A DNA stretch of 64,000 nucleotides from Bacillus spongiae (GTDB taxonomy: Bacteria > Bacillota > Bacilli > Bacillales > Bacillaceae_K), in the NCBI RefSeq assembly GCF_037120725.1, contig NZ_JBBAXC010000003.1, positions 1 to 64,000 on the forward strand, in the 5' to 3' direction. A model generated the notes under the pieces. That model searched no databases and had not been told where the DNA came from. It was given only the letters and a program-made list of their open reading frames with translations. The translations under genes were made by a program, and so were the position numbers. Position 1 is the stretch's first letter. Each line of letters opens with the position of its first letter. This document shows, piece after piece, positions 7,659 through 16,246 of this stretch.

Positions 7659-7906
7659 AGTACGACCTTCTAATGAACATGTTTTTTTCCGACGGTTAAT
7701 TATTTCAATTATAATACATCGATAGATTTATTGGCTATTTTACTAGTCTAAAGATACGATGACTTACCTTCGGGAATTTTAGCGAGTTGAATGAAAAGTG
7801 AAAAGCTCCAGGTAGTAATCTGCTTTTTCGATACGGAAAACGGCACAAATAGTGCGCTGTTGATTTCGCTTATTTTACGGTCGGAAATTTTTTTTTACGA
7901 AAAGTA
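7659..7906. other. Gene-free stretch before the tRNA-Leu promoter
   Basis: I see no gene in this stretch. It separates the phage-relic patch from the second tRNA group and ends at the promoter at 7907. Confidence 0.45.
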
Positions 7907-7935
7907 TTGACGGGATATTGTTACGGTGATATATT
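7907..7935 (+). promoter_or_regulatory. Sigma-A promoter of the tRNA-Leu/tRNA-Gly genes
   Basis: TTGACG at 7907-7912 and TATATT at 7930-7935 are separated by exactly 17 bases, close to consensus. The first tRNA starts about 80 bases downstream. Confidence 0.7.
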
Positions 7936-8013
7936 ATTTAGTGTTCGCACTATTCAGGTGCGTCACTATACAAATCGTACGCGGTGCATGAGCCTCCGAA
8001 GTACTGATATTAT

Positions 8014-8095
8014 GCCGGTGTGGCGGAATTGGCAGACGCGCACGACTCAAAATCGTGTTCCTTCTGGAGTGTCGGTTCGACCCCGACCACCGGTA
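8014..8095 (+). tRNA. tRNA-Leu (anticodon CAA)
   Basis: This is a class II tRNA. Acceptor GCCGGTG pairs with CACCGGT (a terminal G-T pair), and the anticodon stem-loop is CACGA, CTCAAAA, TCGTG. It has a variable arm and T-loop GGTTCGACCCC. CCA is not encoded (CTT follows the discriminator A). Confidence 0.93.
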
Positions 8096-8109
8096 CTTTA
8101 ATAAAATTT

Positions 8110-8183
8110 GCGGGTGTAGTTTAGTGGTAAAACCTCAGCCTTCCAAGCTGATGATGTGAGTTCGATTCTCATCACCCGCTCCA
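8110..8183 (+). tRNA. tRNA-Gly (anticodon TCC), copy 1
   Basis: Acceptor GCGGGTG pairs with CACCCGC, the anticodon loop is CTTCCAA, and CCA is encoded. The T-stem is GTGAG/CTCAT. It lies 14 bases after tRNA-Leu and is probably cotranscribed with it. Confidence 0.95.
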
Positions 8184-8246
8184 TAAAATTATAGAGTGTG
8201 TCTTCAAATGTCACGATACTATTAATTTTTTTCCTAACGTTTTTAC

Positions 8247-8275
8247 TTGTTAATGCATGAATTTTATGTTACGAT
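8247..8275 (+). promoter_or_regulatory. Probable promoter of the second tRNA-Gly gene
   Basis: TTGTTA at 8247-8252 and TACGAT at 8270-8275 are spaced 17 bases apart. They would start RNA a few bases before the tRNA at 8288. Confidence 0.5.
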
Positions 8276-8287
8276 AGTTATATTCAT

Positions 8288-8361
8288 GCGGGTGTAGTTT
8301 AGTGGTAAAACCTCAGCCTTCCAAGCTGATGATGAGGGTTCGATTCCCTTCACCCGCTCCA
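8288..8361 (+). tRNA. tRNA-Gly (anticodon TCC), copy 2
   Basis: It is identical to the copy at 8110 except in and around the T-stem, which is GAGGG/CCCTT instead of GTGAG/CTCAT. CCA is encoded. It is a tandem duplicate with compensatory change. Confidence 0.95.
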
Positions 8362-8627
8362 TACATATTAATTTAACGTATTATTTTTCGCTCTTGCTGA
8401 AATGATGCGTTTTTTTGTATGGTCTTTTCCTGGTCGCGATATTATGCCTATTTTCATCAATCGTGATTGCTACAAACTTTATCTTAATTACAATTAATAT
8501 AAATCTGGTCTTCGTTGTCGGATTTTTTATAGTCTATCTCCTTTGGTTAGAAAGGATAGATGAGAGGTAAGATTGGATCCTCGATGTTTTCATCTGAAAT
8601 ATTTGAGAGCCCAAAAAAAGATGCGAG

Positions 8628-9305
8628 CTATTCGCATCCTTCACATGATAGAAGATAAGAGTGGGAATTACCGCCATGGATATTTGTAAACATCTTCTCA
8701 AGAGAATGTGTAAGCTGTTTTCCTCTATCGTTGGAGATGGATGGAGGGAGGTAAACAATTTGAAGTGCATGTGTAGTATCCGTGTTGACTGCTGTTCGTT
8801 CTGAATCAACAAATGGACTACCGAAAGCACCTAGTTTATCTTTTGTAATGATCATGTTTTCTAATGAATTTTCACGGCGGTTTAGTCCTATAAAGGTATC
8901 ATTCTTCGTACCGATTTCGATGGTTACAGAGTGATTAATCTTTTCCAAGTCATAAAGACCGATGGGTGTCTCATATTGCAGTGAAAAAAAATTGTTTAAA
9001 TCCACAGCAGAATGTACAGTATTTAAATAATTTTGTTTGTAAATTCGTCTATACATTGCCTCTACAGACGGACGATAACGGCTTGGGTTGGTCCCAATTG
9101 TTTTAAACAGATTTCTCCACTCAGATATGCCTGACCTTTGTTCAAGTGGTTTCGTATCAACGTCAAAGTATATAGATTCTTGAAATAATTGTAAGCGTCC
9201 CTTTAGCATCATAGGTGACTCACTTACGGTTATGTTATGATACTCAATAATTCCGAACTTTAGAGGGGCTTTCATGCATAGGGTTTGATTTAAAGTAATT
9301 TCCAA
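8628..9305 (-). CDS. B3/B4 tRNA-binding domain protein
   Basis: The protein of about 225 residues matches the free-standing B3/B4 domain family, related to the beta-subunit editing domain of phenylalanyl-tRNA synthetase. Typical segments are SEWRNLFKTIGTNPSRYRPS (about 65-84), EAMYRRIYK, LNTVHSAVDLNNFFSLQYET and PIGLYDLEKI, then GAFGSPFVDSERTAVNTDTT. The family is thought to act in amino acid or misacylated tRNA handling, but substrates are not established. TTG 9305 was preferred because AGGTGG lies five bases upstream; GTG 9314 has no ribosome site. It is monocistronic, on the opposite strand to queG. Confidence 0.8.
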   Translation of the reverse strand: MEITLNQTLCMKAPLKFGIIEYHNITVSESPMMLKGRLQLFQESIYFDVDTKPLEQRSGISEWRNLFKTIGTNPSRYRPSVEAMYRRIYKQNYLNTVHSAVDLNNFFSLQYETPIGLYDLEKINHSVTIEIGTKNDTFIGLNRRENSLENMIITKDKLGAFGSPFVDSERTAVNTDTTHALQIVYLPPSISNDRGKQLTHSLEKMFTNIHGGNSHSYLLSCEGCE

Positions 9306-9425
9306 TGTTTCCACCTGCCATTTCTAATAAGGGTAGTTTATCATAGTGAAAGAAAAAATTTAAATGAATAGATTTGTTGTGGGTAATTCAAGAGTATTAC
9401 ATCTTAGTGAAAGGAGGTTGCATCG

Positions 9426-10562
9426 ATGAATTATCAGCTTTTAAAAGAAGAGATTATTGAGTTTTGCAAACATAATGGGATCGATAAAATTGGCTTTACA
9501 ACCGCCGATCCATTTACAGAAATGAAAAATCGTTTAATTCGCCAGGAAGAGTTGGGTTATCAATCTGGCTTTGAAGAAAAAGATATTGAAAAGAGAGTAA
9601 ATCCATCCTTAATATTTGAAGAGCCTAAATCTATTATTAGCATTGCCTTAACTTACCCTTCTAAAATGAAAAATGCGCCTCAGAGTAAAAAAGGTGAGAG
9701 ACGAGGAATCTTTTGCCGAGCGTCTTGGGGGAAGGACTATCATGATGTTTTAAAGGACAGATTAGCAAAGTTAGAAACGTTTATCTCTTCGAAGGTTCCT
9801 AATGCAAGGATGCGTTCAATGGTAGATACAGGTGAACTAGTTGATAGAGCGGTAGCAGAAAGAGCAGGAATCGGCTGGAGTGGGAAAAATTGCTCAATCA
9901 TCACGCCGGAATTTGGTTCATACGTATATTTAGGTGACATGATAACGAATTTACCCTTTGAACCTGATGCGCCAATCGAAGACGGCTGTGGTACGTGTAA
10001 TAAATGTGTCGATGTATGTCCTACAGGTGCTTTAATTCAAGGAGGTCAATTAGATTCAAAGCGCTGTATTGCATTTTTAACTCAGACAAAAGATTTTTTG
10101 CCTGAAGAGTATCGAAGTAAAATTGGTAATCGTCTGTACGGCTGTGACACTTGTCAAACAGTATGTCCAGTGAATAAAGGAAAGGACTTTCATTTTCATC
10201 CTGAAATGGAGCCGGACCCTGAAATAGCAAAACCATTATTAAAACCACTTCTGACGATTTCAAATAAGGAATTTAAAGAAAAATATGGGCCAGTATCGGG
10301 TTCTTGGAGAGGAAAGAAGCCAATACAACGGAACGCTATTTTAGCACTTGCTCATTTTAAGGATGAAACGGCAGTTGAAGATTTAATTGGTTTATTAAAC
10401 AAAGATGTGAGACCTGTTATTAGGGGGACGGCTGCCTGGGCATTAGGGAAGATTGGTGGAGAGCAAGCATTTCTTGCATTAAAGCATTCGCTTGAGAAAG
10501 AAACGGATCAAGATGTGATAGTTGAAATTAAAAAAGGGTTGGATTTTTTTAATGAAGCATAG
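9426..10562 (+). CDS. queG: Epoxyqueuosine reductase QueG
   Basis: The 378-residue cytosolic enzyme makes the last step of queuosine synthesis, reducing epoxyqueuosine in the wobble position of tRNA (Asp, Asn, His, Tyr) with cobalamin and two 4Fe-4S clusters. The sequence shows the N-terminal DUF1730-type domain (RGIFCRASWGKDYHDVLKDR), the active-site stretch VDTGELVDRAVAERAGIGW, the two cluster motifs CGTCNKCVDVCP and CDTCQTVCP (about 190-245), and a C-terminal HEAT-like repeat region (VRPVIRGTAAWALGKIGG). The ATG has GAAAGGAGG nine bases upstream. Length is normal for the Bacillus form. Confidence 0.95.
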   Translation: MNYQLLKEEIIEFCKHNGIDKIGFTTADPFTEMKNRLIRQEELGYQSGFEEKDIEKRVNPSLIFEEPKSIISIALTYPSKMKNAPQSKKGERRGIFCRASWGKDYHDVLKDRLAKLETFISSKVPNARMRSMVDTGELVDRAVAERAGIGWSGKNCSIITPEFGSYVYLGDMITNLPFEPDAPIEDGCGTCNKCVDVCPTGALIQGGQLDSKRCIAFLTQTKDFLPEEYRSKIGNRLYGCDTCQTVCPVNKGKDFHFHPEMEPDPEIAKPLLKPLLTISNKEFKEKYGPVSGSWRGKKPIQRNAILALAHFKDETAVEDLIGLLNKDVRPVIRGTAAWALGKIGGEQAFLALKHSLEKETDQDVIVEIKKGLDFFNEA

Positions 10563-10687
10563 AAATTCTTAGGCGGTACTGTAGAAACGAAAAAATTCAT
10601 ACGAACAAAAATGTGTTATGATAATTTGAAGGTTTTATTTTATCCTATTTAAAGAGTGTCTGAAAAACATAAGAGGGGTTGAATAGG

Positions 10688-11311
10688 TTGGATTTAGTTG
10701 TCGTTCTTTCATTTATTGGTGTGGCGGTATTATTAACATTAATGCCAGGACCGGATATATTATTTGTTATTGCTCAAAGCATTTCACAAAATAAAAAAGC
10801 AGGTATTGCAACAGCTCTAGGACTATGTACAGGCTTGATTGTGCATATAAGCGCTGCTACCTTAGGTATTTCAGCGATTATTTATCAGTCCTCGCTTGCA
10901 TTTGCAATCGTGAAGTATGCTGGTGCTGCCTATTTATTGTATTTAGCTTGGATGTCTTTCCGTGAAAAAGAAAGTGATCAAATGATGGGGAACCAAAAAG
11001 TATTGGCCTATCGATCTCTATACAAAAAGGGAATTTTAATGAATATCTTAAACCCAAAAGTGTCGCTATTTTTCTTAGCGTTGTTTCCTCAATTTGTAGA
11101 CGAGTCGGTTGGGTCTGTATCACTTCAAATACTGTTATTAGGAATCGTCTTTTTAATTCAAGCTCTGGTGATTTTTACTATTGTAAGTATCTTTTCAGAA
11201 AAGGTAGGCAATGTATTAACAAATTCTTCTTTTATTTCAAAACGAATGAATGCAATAAAAGGCAGTCTCCTTGCTATCATTGCTTTACAAATTGCCTTTT
11301 CTGAGAAATAA
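10688..11311 (+). CDS. LysE/RhtB-family amino acid exporter
   Basis: The membrane protein of about 207 residues has six predicted helices and the family hallmark LMPGPDILFVIAQSISQNKK near the N-terminus, then AGIATALGLCTGLIVHISAA. NPKVSLFFLALFPQFV in the middle is also typical. The family exports amino acids or related small molecules by proton antiport; the substrate is unknown. TTG 10688 was chosen since AAGAGGGG lies nine bases upstream; the TTG at 10679 abuts that site. It stands alone, with a terminator about 150 bases downstream. Confidence 0.88.
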   Translation: MDLVVVLSFIGVAVLLTLMPGPDILFVIAQSISQNKKAGIATALGLCTGLIVHISAATLGISAIIYQSSLAFAIVKYAGAAYLLYLAWMSFREKESDQMMGNQKVLAYRSLYKKGILMNILNPKVSLFFLALFPQFVDESVGSVSLQILLLGIVFLIQALVIFTIVSIFSEKVGNVLTNSSFISKRMNAIKGSLLAIIALQIAFSEK

Positions 11312-11461
11312 GCATTCTAACAAACTAAAAAATAGGGTTAAATGTCCATTCACCGTTTGTTGGCGGGACATAATAAAGAGAGTACTATTTTGAAAATTTT
11401 TTCACTCAACTCTTTACCCTTCTCATTTTATGTTTATATTTATAGAGAATTTTAAAAAAGT

Positions 11462-11497
11462 TAAAAGACTTAGCCATTGCTAAGTCTTTTGTTTTTT
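11462..11497 (+). terminator. Intrinsic terminator downstream of the LysE-type gene
   Basis: AAAAGACTTAGC and GCTAAGTCTTTT pair over twelve bases around CATT, followed by GTTTTTTTC. It closes the LysE transcript and lies 43 bases before the next gene. Confidence 0.75.
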
Positions 11498-11539
11498 TCT
11501 CTTCTGTTACTACATAAAATGTATGGAGGAGGCGAGAGC

Positions 11540-12409
11540 ATGAGGGATATTGTCATAAAACAGATTGAATCGCGAATAGCGGAAATGGTAAAACCAAATG
11601 GAAATTTCCGTGAAGAACGTTTAGCTAGAAAACAACAATCACTTCGCCAAAGAAATGCTGAAATTTTAAAGGTTAAAGTGAACGGGAAGGTAGACAATAT
11701 AACAAATAGAGGCCAGAATACCATTATTACTTATCACCTTCACTTTCAAAACTTAATAAAACAAAAGCAGTTTATATATTTAGAAGAGGAAGTGGAAAGA
11801 CGATACAGTGTTTTAGACCATAATGAGGTAGTGAAGGATGAAGAGGTCTATAAAGAAGGTCACCAAGGTGATGATGATACTAGGTTGATTGTAGAAGAAA
11901 ATGATGATCAAAGAGTGACCTATCGATATGATCGCTTAAAGGCTGTTCAATATGCAGAACTTTGGTGGGATGATTATAATCCAGCCTATAAAAAGTTCGA
12001 GGTGGACTGTACGAATTTTATTTCACAATGCCTTCACGCTGGGGGAGCTCCAATGAGAGGGCATGGCAACCGAAGTAAGGGGTGGTGGATGGGAGGGAAT
12101 AATTGGAGCTACAGCTGGAGCGTAGCAAATTCACTTCGCTGGTATCTCCCTTCCTCAACAGTTGGCTTACGTGCAAAAGAAGTAAATGAACCAGAAGAAT
12201 TGCAGCTTGGTGATGTTATTTGTTATGACTTTGAAGGAGATGGAAGAACCAATCATAATACAATTGTGACGGCGAAGGATGTGTACGGTTCCCCGCTCGT
12301 CAATGCGCATACGTACAATAGTCGTATGCGATTTTGGAATTATGAAGACTCTACTGCATATACACCGAACATACAATATAAGTTTTTTTCGATTGTAGAC
12401 GATGAATAG
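11540..12409 (+). CDS. Amidase-domain (Amidase_6) protein
   Basis: The protein of about 289 residues ends in an Amidase_6-type domain. The cysteine motif is FEVDCTNFISQCLHAGGAPM (about 155-174), followed by the Trp-rich NNWSYSWSVANSLRWYL and the His/Asn half GDGRTNHNTIVTAKD and VNAHTYNSR. This is a papain-like/NlpC-related layout implying an amide hydrolase, possibly of cell wall peptides. The N-terminal 140 residues are charged and repeat-free, with no signal peptide visible. GGAGGAGGCGAGAGC before ATG 11540 sets the start. A strong terminator follows. Confidence 0.85.
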   Translation: MRDIVIKQIESRIAEMVKPNGNFREERLARKQQSLRQRNAEILKVKVNGKVDNITNRGQNTIITYHLHFQNLIKQKQFIYLEEEVERRYSVLDHNEVVKDEEVYKEGHQGDDDTRLIVEENDDQRVTYRYDRLKAVQYAELWWDDYNPAYKKFEVDCTNFISQCLHAGGAPMRGHGNRSKGWWMGGNNWSYSWSVANSLRWYLPSSTVGLRAKEVNEPEELQLGDVICYDFEGDGRTNHNTIVTAKDVYGSPLVNAHTYNSRMRFWNYEDSTAYTPNIQYKFFSIVDDE

Positions 12410-12420
12410 ACCATGTTTGT

Positions 12421-12453
12421 GAGAAAGCTACTGAAAAAACAGTAGCTTTTTTT
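12421..12453 (+). terminator. Intrinsic terminator after the amidase gene
   Basis: AAGCTACTG and CAGTAGCTT form a nine-pair stem around six A residues, followed by a run of T residues. Confidence 0.8.
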
Positions 12454-12677
12454 GTTTTTTGAAATGAATTTTACATAGCTCGAAATGATTCTTGAGTACT
12501 TGTTGTACGATCATGAAATTATGAAAGAATTAATAGTACTTGTTGCTAGAAAGGTAAGAGTACGTTTTGACTTCCTCAGTATAAATATCTTTTTAGCTTG
12601 ACTTATGACTGACACATAAACATTTTATAGTAAACGTGTAAGGAAAATAGCAAGAAAAAATTTAAGGAGGAATAAAC

Positions 12678-13313
12678 ATGATTAAAAAAGTAGGTTTATT
12701 TGCTTTAGCAGGAGCTATTACATTTGGTGGAGTAAGCGCAGGAAGTGCCTATGCGAATTTTGATGGTGAGAAAGAGGGTTTTAAACAATTTCTAAACGAA
12801 GAACGTTTTGCTGAGAAATGGAGCCAACTCTCAGATGAAGAAAAAGAAACAAAGGTAAAAGCTAAAGCTGAGGAGCTAGGGATTGAAGTGGAAGGGAAAT
12901 CCATCGAAGAGTTAAAGGAGCTTCTAAATGAACAGCGTCAACAAAGGCTCTTTGATCGTGCTGAAAAAGCTGGTATTGATACAGAAGGAAAAACGGTTGA
13001 TGAAGTAAAGGCTTTATTAAAAGAACAAGCCCCTAAGCATAAAGGGAAGAAAATGAATAAAGAAGACTTTATAGCAAAGTGGAATGAATTCTCAGATGAA
13101 GAAAAAGAAGCGAAAATAAAAGAGCGTGCAGAAGAGTTAGGAATAGACGTTGAAGGAAAGTCTACAGAAGAAATTAGAGAGTTAGTCACAGCGGAGCGTC
13201 AGCAAAGATTATTTGACCGTGCTGAAAAAGAAGGCGTTGATACAGAAGGAAAAACAGTAGAAGAAGTTAAGGAATTACTTAAAGAAGCAATTAAAAGTAG
13301 CAAAGAAAGCTAA
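12678..13313 (+). CDS. Secreted repeat protein of unknown function
   Basis: The 211-residue protein starts with a clear Sec signal peptide (MIKKVGLFALAGAITFGGVS) ending near AYA-N at about residue 27. The mature part is two tandem copies of an 85-90 residue unit. Each unit runs FxxKWxxxSDEEKExKxKxxA, then EELGI(E/D)VEGKS, then RQQRLFDRAEK, then (I/V)DTEGKTV(D/E)EVK. Inside each unit a shorter LGIxxEGKS/T helix motif is itself doubled. It is highly charged and helical, with no cysteine, so a secreted binding or structural protein seems likely. The AAGGAGGAATAAAC site fixes the start. It is a single gene with its own terminator. Confidence 0.8.
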   Translation: MIKKVGLFALAGAITFGGVSAGSAYANFDGEKEGFKQFLNEERFAEKWSQLSDEEKETKVKAKAEELGIEVEGKSIEELKELLNEQRQQRLFDRAEKAGIDTEGKTVDEVKALLKEQAPKHKGKKMNKEDFIAKWNEFSDEEKEAKIKERAEELGIDVEGKSTEEIRELVTAERQQRLFDRAEKEGVDTEGKTVEEVKELLKEAIKSSKES

Positions 13314-13331
13314 AGATTCTAACATGTGAAG

Positions 13332-13372
13332 GGGCATACCACCTATAAATTGGGTGGGTGCCTTTTTTATTG
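13332..13372 (+). terminator. Intrinsic terminator after the secreted repeat protein
   Basis: GGCATACCACC pairs with GGGTGGGTGCC (one bulge) around an AT-rich loop, followed by six T residues. Confidence 0.75.
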
Positions 13373-13514
13373 GCTTTTTTTATAGTGGAATAGTAGAGAT
13401 GAAAAAAATGTTCTCTCTAGATGTAAGGAATTTTTTGTTTATTAAGAGTTCTTGAAAAAAAGCGTTGAATGGAATATAATGGCTTAATATTTAGATTTAA
13501 TAGGGGGAGCGAAG

Positions 13515-14288
13515 ATGAAACAAGACGAGGCAGTAAAAAGCATTTCACAAAGTTTAATAGACGACCCTATGGTTCAAGCCATTTTTTTAAAGGGGTCGAT
13601 GGGAAGAGGAGAAAATGATGAATACTCCGATGTTGACCTCTATTGTTTAGTAGATGAAAACGATGAAAAGGAGTTTCTCGCTAACCGGTTAAGACATTTA
13701 GAAGCATACAGGAATATATTATTTTCTGATGATATTTTTATTATTGCACCACAAATAATTGTGGTATATGATAACCTACTCCATGTTGATTTTTTTACTG
13801 TTACACCAAAAAGCTTTAAGGAAAAAGATTTTTTTCAAGTAATATATGATCCGAAAGGTTTGCTAACTCCATTTCAACTCACTCAAAATTTATTATTGTC
13901 GCCAAATGAATTTGATGTTCATGTGACTGATGTAGCATGGTTTTTATTTCAATACAATAAGGCTTATAAGCGGGGAAATGCTTTATGGGCGGTGGATATG
14001 CTTCATCAAGTTATGACCCACTTGTCAAAAGTATTATTACATCGATATAAACCTGAAAGAGCTCAATTGGGATTGAAAGCTCTTGAGTCACTGTTACCTA
14101 GTACCCAACTTGATGAAGTAAGAAAAATCTTTACTTACATAACGCCCGATACACATGAACTATCCGTTCAATCGATAATATCATTATTACAAAAAGAAAT
14201 AGAATGGATTGAATCCACTTTAGAAGAGGGCTCTCAAGCTGGCTCATTTATGAAAACGATGATGAACGAATTAGAGTGCATATCGTGA
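13515..14288 (+). CDS. Nucleotidyltransferase-fold protein (minimal NTase type)
   Basis: The 257-residue protein has the Pol-beta-like motif FLKGSMGRGENDEYSDVDLY (about 24-43). It holds the Gly-Ser and the two metal-binding Asp residues, with a third acidic strand at LLHVDFFT (about 92-99). A helical C-terminal half follows (VDMLHQVMTHLSKVLLHRYK), similar to aminoglycoside adenylyltransferase-like enzymes. By fold it should transfer a nucleotide to a small molecule or protein; the target is unknown. The AGGGGGAGCGAAG site places the ATG. Monocistronic. Confidence 0.8.
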   Translation: MKQDEAVKSISQSLIDDPMVQAIFLKGSMGRGENDEYSDVDLYCLVDENDEKEFLANRLRHLEAYRNILFSDDIFIIAPQIIVVYDNLLHVDFFTVTPKSFKEKDFFQVIYDPKGLLTPFQLTQNLLLSPNEFDVHVTDVAWFLFQYNKAYKRGNALWAVDMLHQVMTHLSKVLLHRYKPERAQLGLKALESLLPSTQLDEVRKIFTYITPDTHELSVQSIISLLQKEIEWIESTLEEGSQAGSFMKTMMNELECIS

Positions 14289-14427
14289 AGACTATATAAT
14301 CAAAGCGCAATCGGACAGTAGATTATAAATGTTAAGGGTCTTTCCGTTTTAGTTAGGCAAACAATGAAGCTTTCTCCAACTGAAGCAACAAGATACGAGG
14401 GATAGAAGACAATTGGTATGAGATGTA

Positions 14428-14468
14428 AAAGACAGAGGACTAGTTTTTCTTACATACTTCCTCTGTCT
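14428..14468 (-). terminator. Probable terminator of the FMN-reductase gene
   Basis: GACAGAGGA and TCCTCTGTC pair around a loop of about twenty bases just below the end of the minus-strand gene. Read on that strand the stem is followed by a few T residues only, so this is a moderate call. Confidence 0.4.
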
Positions 14469-14474
14469 CAATAG

Positions 14475-15026
14475 TTAGCTATCCAACTGCTTTTTTAAAC
14501 TTTCATTTAAATACAATGCTTTTTTTAATGAAGATTCGTCCCGTAAAATATCCCCAGGTGCATTCCCCTCACCAATGATATAATCAACAAATTCCATATT
14601 GACAAAGTCAAAAATATATTTGAATTGTTGAACTAATGGTAACCCCACTATTTTAGGGTTTCCACCACCCGTTATCACAAGATAGGCTTTCTTTTTACTC
14701 ATTTCAGCTTTAAAGTTAAACCTTTCATCACGAAGATACTGCGACCAGCGGTCAAAAAAGAGCTTCATTTGCCCCGACATACCGTACCAATATAATGGGG
14801 TAGAAAACACGTACACATCATGACTGAACAAGGATTGAAGGATATCCTCAAAATCATCCTCAACAATTGGGAATCCTTCTGAAGAATGTCGTTTATCTTC
14901 GAACGGTACAATATGTTGATTTAACAAATGAATTTTAGTATAAGGTATATCCTTCAGCATATGCTCAGTAAGAATCTCCGAATTTCCATTTCTTCTGGAA
15001 CTTCCAAATATGGTTAAAATATTCAT
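14475..15026 (-). CDS. NADPH-dependent FMN reductase / flavodoxin-fold oxidoreductase
   Basis: The cytosolic protein of about 183 residues has the flavodoxin-like opening MNILTIFGSSRRNGNSEIL, where GSSRxxGNS binds the FMN phosphate. The second flavin loop is FSTPLYWYGMSGQMKLFFDR (about 75-94) and the third segment ITGGGNPKIVG. Members reduce FMN, quinones or nitro compounds; the substrate is not evident. ATG 15026 was selected since AGAAGGAGTACTTTT lies directly upstream and it begins the fold; the longer frame to 15101 adds an unlikely 25-residue tail. Confidence 0.85.
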   Translation of the reverse strand: MNILTIFGSSRRNGNSEILTEHMLKDIPYTKIHLLNQHIVPFEDKRHSSEGFPIVEDDFEDILQSLFSHDVYVFSTPLYWYGMSGQMKLFFDRWSQYLRDERFNFKAEMSKKKAYLVITGGGNPKIVGLPLVQQFKYIFDFVNMEFVDYIIGEGNAPGDILRDESSLKKALYLNESLKKQLDS

Positions 15027-15301
15027 AAAAGTACTCCTTCTCTTCTTATAAATTTGTAGCATGATTATTTCTAAAAAAAGATGAAAATATATAGAGAACA
15101 ATTAAAGAGATATTTCGCCATCAACTTTCGTTTTCCTGCATTGATTGAACTATATAGGTATTAATTTGCAATAAGAGCAAGTTTTTTCTAAATAACTGCT
15201 CTGTATTGAACGTTTTTTCTAAAGGGGATTTTAATAGAATTATTTTCTAAAAATAATAAAATATGATAATATAACAATAATATTGAAGGGTGGGATTATA
15301 G

Positions 15302-15421
15302 ATGAAAAAAATAGTTGTCAATCGTAATGTACATGTCTTATGGGTGAAAATGAACTAATTATCGAGCAAGTTGTTTTTGGAAAGGAATGCTCGGTGTATG
15401 TTCAAAATAGGAGGAGCATTC
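15302..15421 (+). other. Short open frame and frameshifted coding-like stretch upstream of the methyltransferase
   Basis: GGGTGGGATTATAG precedes ATG 15302, which reads MKKIVVNRNVHVLWVKMN to TAA at 15356-15358. One frame over, the text continues as GENELIIEQVVFGKECSVYV and runs across the ribosome site of the next gene. It may be a small gene broken by a frameshift or a leader peptide. I recognise no family. Confidence 0.3.
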
Positions 15422-16048
15422 ATGTTAAGTAAACAAGGATTTGATTTATGGGCAAATAACTACGACCAGACGGTCCAGTTAAGTGAAGAAAATAATTTAT
15501 ACCCATTTGCTGGTTATAAGGAAATACTAAATCAGGTTTATAATGAAGCAATGAAAATAAGAAAATCGACCGTGCTAGATATTGGTTTTGGTACAGGTGT
15601 TCTAACAACCAAACTATATGACCATGACCATCAAATAGATGGAATGGACTTTTCTGACCAAATGATTTCGATAGCGAAAATGAAAATGCCAATGGCTAAC
15701 TTAATGAAGTGGGACATTACAACGGGGCTTCCTGAATCCGTGAAGGAGAAGAAGTATGATTCTATTATAAGCACCTATGCATTACATCATCTTTCAGATA
15801 TCGATAAAGTGGCTTTATTAAAGGACCTTCTCCAATTACTTACGGATAACGGCAAAATATTGATTGGAGATATTGCTTTTCAGACACGTGAAGACCTTGA
15901 AGCATGTAAGAAAAAAAGTCTAAATTATTGGGATGAGGGTGAGTTCTATTTTGTTTTTGAAGAAATAAGTTCAGCTCTTAGCCCCATTTGTAACTGTGAA
16001 TTTCACCAAGTCTCTCATTGCGGCGGTGTTTTACTTCTCACAACGTAA
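15422..16048 (+). CDS. Class I SAM-dependent methyltransferase
   Basis: The protein of about 208 residues shows motif I VLDIGFGTGVLTTKL (about 53-67), which binds S-adenosylmethionine. The acidic loop IDGMDFSDQMISIAK follows, then motif IV KYDSIISTYALHHLSDIDKV and the post-motif LLTDNGKILIGDIAF. The opening SKQGFDLWANNYD is typical of the YrrT-like small-molecule methyltransferases of Bacilli. The acceptor is unknown. The AGGAGGAGCATTC site sets ATG 15422. It is followed by the hisS2 leader region. Confidence 0.85.
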   Translation: MLSKQGFDLWANNYDQTVQLSEENNLYPFAGYKEILNQVYNEAMKIRKSTVLDIGFGTGVLTTKLYDHDHQIDGMDFSDQMISIAKMKMPMANLMKWDITTGLPESVKEKKYDSIISTYALHHLSDIDKVALLKDLLQLLTDNGKILIGDIAFQTREDLEACKKKSLNYWDEGEFYFVFEEISSALSPICNCEFHQVSHCGGVLLLTT

Positions 16049-16189
16049 GGGAGTAGGCACCTTTCTGCTCGATTATTAGGTGGATCATTCACATTATTAT
16101 TATTTTATGCAGCACTTCAACTTAATGATAAAAAGGATTGAACTATTTTTATTATTATGGTAAGGTATAAAAAATTTGAGGTGAAGAAA

Positions 16190-16246
16190 ATGCTTCGGCT
16201 TATTATGAACGAAACCTTGTCTCAATTACATCATCATATTAATTAG
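16190..16246 (+). CDS. Putative histidine leader peptide (18 aa)
   Basis: GAGGTGA sits five bases before ATG 16190. The eighteen codons read MLRLIMNETLSQLHHHIN, with three His codons in a row (CAT CAT CAT) followed by Ile, Asn and TAG. It ends at the base of a long hairpin (16245-16287), and a terminator (16299-16346) stands between it and a histidyl-tRNA synthetase gene. This is the layout of a leader-peptide attenuator sensing histidyl-tRNA. The regulatory role is inference; the codon run and hairpins are seen. Confidence 0.55.
   Translation: MLRLIMNETLSQLHHHIN

Noticed and set aside
2700-7700. An intact prophage or integrative element between the two tRNA groups
   Set aside because: No integrase, structural or lysis genes and no tRNA-derived direct repeats were seen; only fragments remain.
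7907-8101. A 64-codon plus-strand frame crossing the tRNA-Leu gene
   Set aside because: It runs through the tRNA promoter and tRNA body, so it is not a protein gene.
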